Position numbers and translations under genes: made by a program
Shown here: positions 58,219 to 64,000 of the stretch, one piece after another
Layout of the letters: every line of letters starts with the position of its first letter
Position numbering within the stretch: the first letter of the stretch is position 1
NCBI GenBank assembly: GCA_963921825.1
Contig: OY997591.1
Coordinates: 50,737,825 to 50,801,824 of the forward strand
Source of the DNA: Erodium maritimum
Taxonomy: Eukaryota > Streptophyta > Magnoliopsida > Geraniales > Geraniaceae
Length of the DNA: 64,000 nt
Reading direction: 5' to 3'
The notes under the pieces: generated by a model
Seen by the model: only the letters and a program-made list of their open reading frames with translations
Told to the model about the DNA's origin: nothing
Database searches by the model: none

Positions 58219-58542
58219 GTAGCTATCCAGTAAAAACCATCCTTATTGTGCAAACTACGAACCAATCTAAGCCACAGGATGCGGTCAAAGTGACGTCAGC
58301 AGAGCGCGCGCGATGCTGACACGTGGCCGCTTCGCGCGCGTGAGCGTGTTGACCACGCGCGCGCACAGTGCTAATAGTTTGGGCGCACAGTGCTAATAGT
58401 TTAGCACAGTGCCAAACTATTAGCACTGTGCGCCCAAACTATTAGCACTATGCGCGCCACGTGTCAGCAATGTGCGCGCGCGCCCACGTGTCAGCACCTG
58501 GTGAGTTCGTAGTTTGCACAATAAGGGGTGGTTTGTACCTGA
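58219..58542. mobile_element. Fold-back MITE copy 2, in the same (TA)n tract
   Basis: Left end GTAGCTATCCAGTAAAAACC; right end GGTTTGTACCTGA. The inner arms share CTTATTGTGCAAACTACGAA, and (TA)n lies on both sides. The centre is a near-perfect palindrome built from GCACAGTGCTAATAGTTT units (about 58365-58460). It is related to 47498-47972 and keeps the same GACACGTGGCCGC segment. Confidence 0.8.
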
Positions 58543-58716
58543 TATATATATATATAAGATCACTATCAGGTACAAACCTTACAAATTGGTCAGAACGTAG
58601 AACTAATCTCATCCTTTGAAATATTTTATTAGATGGGTGAGATTTATTTTCCAATTTTAACTACACGCGCATAAAAATATGCTGAAATTGGTTTTAATTT
58701 CGAATTTGAGGGTAAT

Positions 58717-59396
58717 TTTCACCTTTTTTTTTCACCAAGTTTACTATTTTTATCTTTCCCGCTTCGTTTCAACTCCGATTTAATTTTTTCTTGCGCCAAT
58801 AATTTTCTTTTTCTAAGACCTATCTATCAAGTAGCATATTGAATACGTTTTGAAGCAATAAAAAAACGATTTACTCAAACAAAAAAGAAGAAATGAAATG
58901 AATGTATGTTTTGTAATTTTCAGTTGTATGTGTACGCTAAACTTAATGTATGTTTATGTTGTAAAATGAAAAGTTATGGGTCGTATACATACAAATGCAT
59001 TTGCAAAAACATACATTAAGGTTAACTTAGACATACATATGAAAATGGTAAAAACATACCTTCAGTTCAACTTACACATACAAATGAAAATGGGAAGAAC
59101 ATACATTATGTTTAGTTTACACATACGCAATTGCGAAAACATAAAAACATACATTAAGTTTAGCCTACACATACAAATGAAAATGACAAGAACATACATT
59201 GATTTTAGCTCCTATAAACATACATTAGGTTTAGCGTACACATACAACTGAAAATTACAAAATATACATTAATTTCGTTTATTTTTTTTTTGTTTGAGTA
59301 AATCGCTTTTTTATTGCTTCAAAACGTATTCAATAAATCGGAGTTGAAACGAAGCGGGAAAGATCAAAATAGTAAACTTGGTGAAAAAAAAACGAA
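58717..59396. repeat. Long inverted repeat around a tandem array
   Basis: The arms (58717-58935 and 59213-59396) share TTTCCCGCTTCGTTTCAACT and GAATACGTTTTGAAGCAATA. The left arm has about 80 bp extra. Between them are about six imperfect units of some 50-55 bp with ACATACATTAAGTTTAG and ACACATACAAATGAAAATG. This is a MITE-like fold-back of unknown superfamily. A possible outer left end at 58556 (ATCACTATCAGGTACAAACC) resembles the end of the neighbouring MITE. Confidence 0.72.
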
Positions 59397-59490
59397 AATA
59401 GCAGCCAATTTCGATTTCCCACTTGAATTTTACGATTTCCCACTATTTTTTTCCCGAAAATACCCACAAACAAAGCGCGTGAGCCTATTT

Positions 59491-62400
59491 TGGAATTTGA
59501 AGACCGCCTCGGTCAAAAGGTTAATTTAATTAAATTTAAATCGTTCGGGGCGGCGAGGTTGAAAATTGGGTCCATTGTTGGTAACGACGTGGTTGAAATT
59601 CGAGTTAATTCTTAATCCGTTTTTTTAAAAAAAAATACACAAGAAAAAAAAAAGAAAAGCAAAAAAAAAAGAGGAAGTCGGACCGGATCAGACCCGACCC
59701 GACCAGCAGGTCCGGCCGAGCCAGACCAACCCGGCCATGTGGTTCGTGGTTGGGCCGTGCGGCCTTTTCCCTACAGTGGCCAAGGAGCCAAGCCCGCCCA
59801 GCTCCCCTATGTGGGCCGCGAAGCCCGTTTACCGTCTGAGGCCCTTTTAGCTTCGACCCGTGTTATTTAAGGCACGAAATAGGGTTTCGAACCGTATTTT
59901 CTTCCCTCAGTCTCGCCGACACTCTTCTCTCTCTCTCCCAACTCCCGATCCGTTCTCTATCTCTGGTCTCAACTCCGGCCGCCATCGCCGGCCGCCCTAT
60001 GTCACGCCCCAATTTCAGCGAACCGAACTCGGGACGCGAACATTTAAAATAAAGAACACTTGAAACCTTTTTCCATTAAATTACTTTAAAATGCCAGTTT
60101 AGTTCAACAAAATAATAATTTACATCTCAAAATAAGTCCCAACAATTGGACAAAACGAGGTACACGTCACTAGACTCAAAATACCCAGAAACCCGCTCCA
60201 AGCTCTTCAGGCTTCAGAAGCTCACCTAGTCCATACTGCGAACCGTACCTGTAGGAAAAGAAGCTAGGGGTGAGCGTTCGCTCACCACCACAGATAACAG
60301 ACTGACTACGGCATACTTAGCAGACAAAGCCGGTGACACCAACAACGACTCAAATGACACCCACACGACCAATACTTTTCTCAACCGACTCAACACTCGG
60401 ACACGTGAAGTAGACCCCACACAACAATTGACGACCTCTTCCAAAGACACGACAGACAACCACGCAACACCCAAGATCACAAAGGATCGCACACCAAACA
60501 AGATCACAAAGGATCGCATACCAGCTGCTCAGTAACCATCTCTGTCTCTCGCCCTTTACCGATCCCAGTAAGGTCAGGCGGTCGACCTGTCGCGCAACTT
60601 CTCCCGATCCCAGTCGGGAGGCTAACCCACAACCTCTCCGCTTCACCCGATCCCAGTCGGGTGGTTAGCCACACCCGCGCGTCCTTCCCCCGATCCCAAT
60701 CGGGGAGCTAGCCCACAACCTCTCCGCTTCTCCCGATCCCAGTCGGGAGGCTAGCTACACCACACAACCTCCACCAGTATCAAGTAACCAATCACAATCA
60801 CAAACAAAGTTCAACAGACAGTAACAACACCAGTCCCAACTCCACATGCACTCAAGGCCACCAAGAAACCAACAACCAAACACGGGTTCAACAACCCTAC
60901 GGGCCCTCATGGCCACCCAAGACACCAACGGTAAAGTACGGGTTCACAACCCCACGGGCACTCACGGCCACCCAAAACACCAATAATAACAACACGGGCT
61001 CTCATGGCCACCCAAGACTCAACAATAATAACACGGACTCTCAAGGCCACCCAAAACTCAACAATAATAATACGGGCTCTCAAGGCCACCCAAAACTCAA
61101 CAATAAAAATACGGGCTCTCAAGGCCACCCAAACTCAACAATAATAACACGGGCTCTTAAGGCCACCCAAAACTCAACAATAATAATACGGGCTCTCAAG
61201 GCCACCCAAACTCAACAATAATAACACGGGCTCTCAAGGCCACCCAAAACTCAACAATAATAACACACAAAAACCTCCGGCATAAACAATGCCTCCAACA
61301 GTCCTAAGATCACTAGTTTCACAAACAACCTCCGGGCATGGTCATATGCCTCCAGTAATTCTAATAACGCTAAGTTCTCTGCTCCTACGACACTACTAAG
61401 TGTCACATGCATTTCCAATAATCGCTACGTTCCCGTATCATGCATTTCTAATATTCGATAACCTAAATAACCCACGACACATCAGTGTCACATGCAATTC
61501 TACAGGTAACTTTCCCTAGTCAGGGCCGAGATCCGGCTACTTTTCTCTACCTTGTATATAACTCCAAAAGTGCTCCACTAAGTCTCGATGTGATCCCAGT
61601 CACTCGCCGAGCTTCCCTTTACCTCGGTCCGCAGCACGATCTAAAAGAACACAATTTTTAAAGCACTTTAAACTCGCAGGAAATAAACCGGAAATTAATA
61701 AACTTAACGCCCAAACGTAACCCCGACAATGTCGATCACTCCTAAACTTCCCAATTGCTCGACATTATCGATAAAGGACCCGTAAAGGCCCGATTCGTCC
61801 GACATGGCGAATATGACCGGGTTTTGTAAATGCCCTTCCGGGGCTCCAAAAATTCCCGTTTTCGTTTCTACGGTCTTAGAATAATTCAAGGAACCCAAGG
61901 CACTTGACGGAATCGAATTCCGACTTCCGAGTCAATTAATTAACATTTAAAGTTTCTAAAACCCGTTAATTACAACTTCTCCAATTTAATTCCAATTTTC
62001 GATTCGGTTAAGGATAAATGGTCCGGAGGACGTTTTAAACCTCCCGAACACTAAACCCGATCACCCGAGCACGTGGGCCCCACCCGACCTACTTGGCCGT
62101 GAGCCCTAGGGTTCAAGGGGGGCTCGGCCACCATGGTGGTGGCTGGTCCCAGCTCCGGCCAGCCACCCCATGGCCGGCCGGCCACCACCCACGGTGGCCG
62201 GAGCTCCTCCCGAGCCTCCGGTCACCGGAAAACGTCATCCTTCCCCTCCAAACACCTCCAAAACGTCTCTAACACCTCCCCAACCTCAATACAACCCTAA
62301 ACTAATCAATTATAACCAAACCCTAACAATTGGAAACTACCAAAACAACGATCGGTTTAGTACAAACCGTAGAGGAAGACGAGGGGAAGACGATTGCTCC

Positions 62401-63790
62401 TTGTCTTGAGACGATCCAATGGTTCAATCTCTCCCAACACTAACCCTTTTCTCCTTCTCTCTCTAAAACACTCTCTTCTTTTCTATTTCAAACAACTAAC
62501 TCATTTTTCTCTTTTTCTTTTTCTTTTAACCACATGTGGCCGGCCACCCTCCCTCACCACTCATTTTCCCCCCAAAACTAACACCACCAATCAGATTCGC
62601 GAAAATCAGACGTTTCGGGCCCTGAACGGGCACTTTTTCCAAGAAAATTACGAAACTTGGCGGGCTACAAGGAAACAGCTCAACAAAGATCGCTGCGACG
62701 ACGGCTAAGCTTTTTGGATCCAAAACGGTCCTTGAATGGACCAAAACGTCGCTCGGTTGACTTTTCCAACGAAAAGTCAACATTTCCCAGATTGATCAGA
62801 AAGTTGCCCCGAGTCCCCCGGAACTCATTTTGGTCGATAACGGGGTCAACTTAAGTCCGGTATGACCCTCGGGGTCAATTTAGGTTAAGTTAAGTGTCTG
62901 TCTTAAAATTTTTAAATTTTCCTGTTTTTCGCAGGTTTGACTGTCGTTGACCGGGAGTGGTTCTTACACCCTCACTCGTCCCTCACCTCCCACTCCCTAT
63001 CTCACCTATTGTCCTCTCCGTTACTCTTACCGACGTCCTCGTCCCGACCCTCGCATCGCTAGCGTCACCCCCTTCTCTCCCGAGTCCACCGACGCTTCTC
63101 TCCCTCTCGTCTTCTCCGATCTGAAGAGTTCTCCGGACACAACCGTGCACGGCCTGAGGCGATTCAACTCGCCGGCGAACTCGTCGGATCTGGGACGGGA
63201 CCTACCGCACCGTCCAGATCTGAAGCGAGAGAGGGCCACCCGTAACCGCCGCGCTCAACCCGTCCGCCTCCGTTGTCTTTTTCCACACGGTGAGCTTTGC
63301 ACCGTGAGACCTCGGCGGGTTTGGTCATCGTCGATGGTTGGCCGGTTTCTGAACCGAATCTCTCTACTTCCCTCTTTCTTCTTGTCTTGAACTTCGTGGA
63401 TCTGGAAACAGGAATCCCTTCGGATCTGAACGTGTTGTTTCAGAAACTAAATAAATTAAAAGAAATGAAATTAAAAATGAAAATAAGTCTTAAAGGTCAA
63501 GTTGTTAGAACGAATTTCAGATATAAAACAGGAAGGGTTTAAAATAAGTTTGGATTTAAAACGGTTTTGAACGTTGGGACGTTGATGAACTGAACGTTAA
63601 ATTGAACTTGGAACGGGACAAAAACTGAACGCAGAATCAGACCTAGAAATCCGTGCATTGGGACCCGTGCCTCGGAAAACGTGCACCGGTTCGTTGCTCG
63701 GGTGCTCGAACCCGATTCGTCGTAATCCCGCTTTTAGCCCGTTCGAGTTCAAAAGACAAATGTCGGTTTTAAAATGTAAATCCTTGCGCG
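59491..63790 (+). mobile_element. Tekay-like LTR fragment, interrupted by solo LTR no. 3
   Basis: The plus-strand pieces 59491-59999 and 62974-63790 together match, reversed, the 12560-14008 half of solo LTR no. 1 (for example GCCCGTTCGAGTTCAAAAGA against its counterpart near 12600). A promoter-like region with GTGTTATTTAAGG and a CTCTCTCTCTCCC leader lies at 59860-59930. The fragment breaks off at about 63790 against CACTA sequence. Broken fossil. Confidence 0.75.
60000..62968 (-). mobile_element. Tekay-like Ty3/gypsy solo LTR no. 3
   Basis: A 2969-bp LTR on the minus strand, from TGTAAGAACCACTCCCGG at 62968 to TTGGGGCGTGACA at 60000. Target duplications are CCCTA (59995-59999) and CCCTC (62969-62973), one mismatch. 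It aligns with solo LTR no. 2 over its whole length. Its tandem region (60545-60765) uses a different unit, CCCGATCCCAGTCGGGAGGC, repeated five to six times. It sits inside an oppositely oriented LTR fragment of a related lineage. Confidence 0.88.
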
Positions 63791-63794
63791 CCCC

Positions 63795-64000
63795 GTAATA
63801 GTACGTCATGTTGTGGCTGTGACGAGAATCCAGGTCATACAAGCATATCGGGCATGTCAAGTAACCCTTAGTCTGAATTCCACCTAACATCCCTAGCCCT
63901 TGTAAATTGCTAATGGTCCACAATACTGCTGCTCGCAACTAGAAGCAATCATCAGCGGACATGTCATGGGTCACAATCCCATCATCCCACAACATGCGGA
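63795..64000 (-). pseudogene. CACTA TNP2 transposase core fragment, at the window edge
   Basis: The minus strand reads LWDDGIVTHDMSADDCF, one stop codon, then LRAAVLWTISNLQGLGMLGG and TKGYLTCPICLYDL. This is the TNP2 pattern L-R-A-x-x-L-W-T-I-N-D-F-x-A-Y-G followed by the C-P-x-C zinc segment. It breaks off at YYYG against LTR sequence. Orientation agrees with CACTA-2, so it is probably the same element. The in-frame stop shows decay. Confidence 0.8.

Larger units (their letters stand above)
46023..64000 (-). mobile_element. CACTA-2: large En/Spm-type DNA transposon, minus orientation, heavily interrupted
   Basis: The left terminus is CACTACAAGGGATTG at 46023, followed by subterminal repeats. 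Going right on the minus strand come a Transposase_24-type gene (52135-54144), a GC minisatellite, 225-240 bp tandem repeats, the end of a TNP2-type transposase gene (DUF4216 region, 56134-56530) and, after several foreign insertions, a TNP2 core fragment (63795-64000). The order TNP2 then Transposase_24 gene matches CACTA elements. Assigning the fragment at the right edge to the same element is an inference. The opposite terminus is not in the window. Confidence 0.7.

Overview
The window looks like repeat-rich nuclear DNA of a flowering plant, most likely a eudicot. The reasons are a plant-type LRR receptor kinase with about 20 short phase-2 exons, AT-rich introns, and plant repeat families throughout: Athila/Tat and Tekay/Del-like Ty3/gypsy, Copia, L1-type LINEs, CACTA, and Mutator-like MITEs. 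The species cannot be named from the sequence. I see one convincing host gene; nearly everything else is transposable elements inserted into one another.

Layout. 1-2079: 5' end (LTR, primer site, start of gag) of an Athila/Tat-type Ty3 fossil on the minus strand, running off the left edge. 2080-2897, 9050-9274 and 17322-17752: old unidentified flank, split by a 6.1 kb L1-type LINE (2898-9050, minus) and by a broken Copia element (9275-17321, plus). The Copia element itself holds a 3.3 kb Tekay-like solo LTR (10735-14008). 17767-19415: a 1.65 kb LINE-mobilised element with a perfect 14-bp target duplication. 20025-25571 (minus): an LRR receptor-like kinase of about 957 aa, subfamily VIII-1 type, with a MITE in its last intron. 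26201-29513: three Mutator-like fold-back elements inserted one inside the next. 29590-32598: relic of a second LINE, with RNase H. 32600-37520: Ty3-type LTR sequence rearranged into a 1.45 kb inverted repeat. 38279-43576: a LINE ORF1-like retrocopy (DUF4283 plus zinc knuckle) split by a solo LTR (38982-41896). 44002-44425: a MITE with a perfect 9-bp duplication.

46023 to the right edge: a large CACTA element (minus, 'CACTA-2') that received a second, related CACTA element (46488-51971, plus, 'CACTA-1', TSD AAC). It was then broken up by elements sitting in (TA)n tracts (56585-58200, 58219-58542), a fold-back repeat (58717-59396), and a Tekay-like LTR fragment (59491-63790) that itself holds an oppositely oriented solo LTR (60000-62968). 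A piece of CACTA TNP2 transposase reappears at 63795-64000.

The two CACTA elements carry homologous intron-containing genes (plant Transposase_24 type) but differ in their subterminal repeat motif: CTACGACTCCAT in CACTA-1, CTAAGACGCCAT in CACTA-2. This nested pair is the most interesting biology here, followed by the (TA)n insertion cluster and the mosaic Tekay-like LTRs. No tRNA, rRNA, CRISPR or operon-like organisation was seen. All coordinates were read by eye and may be off by a few bases.
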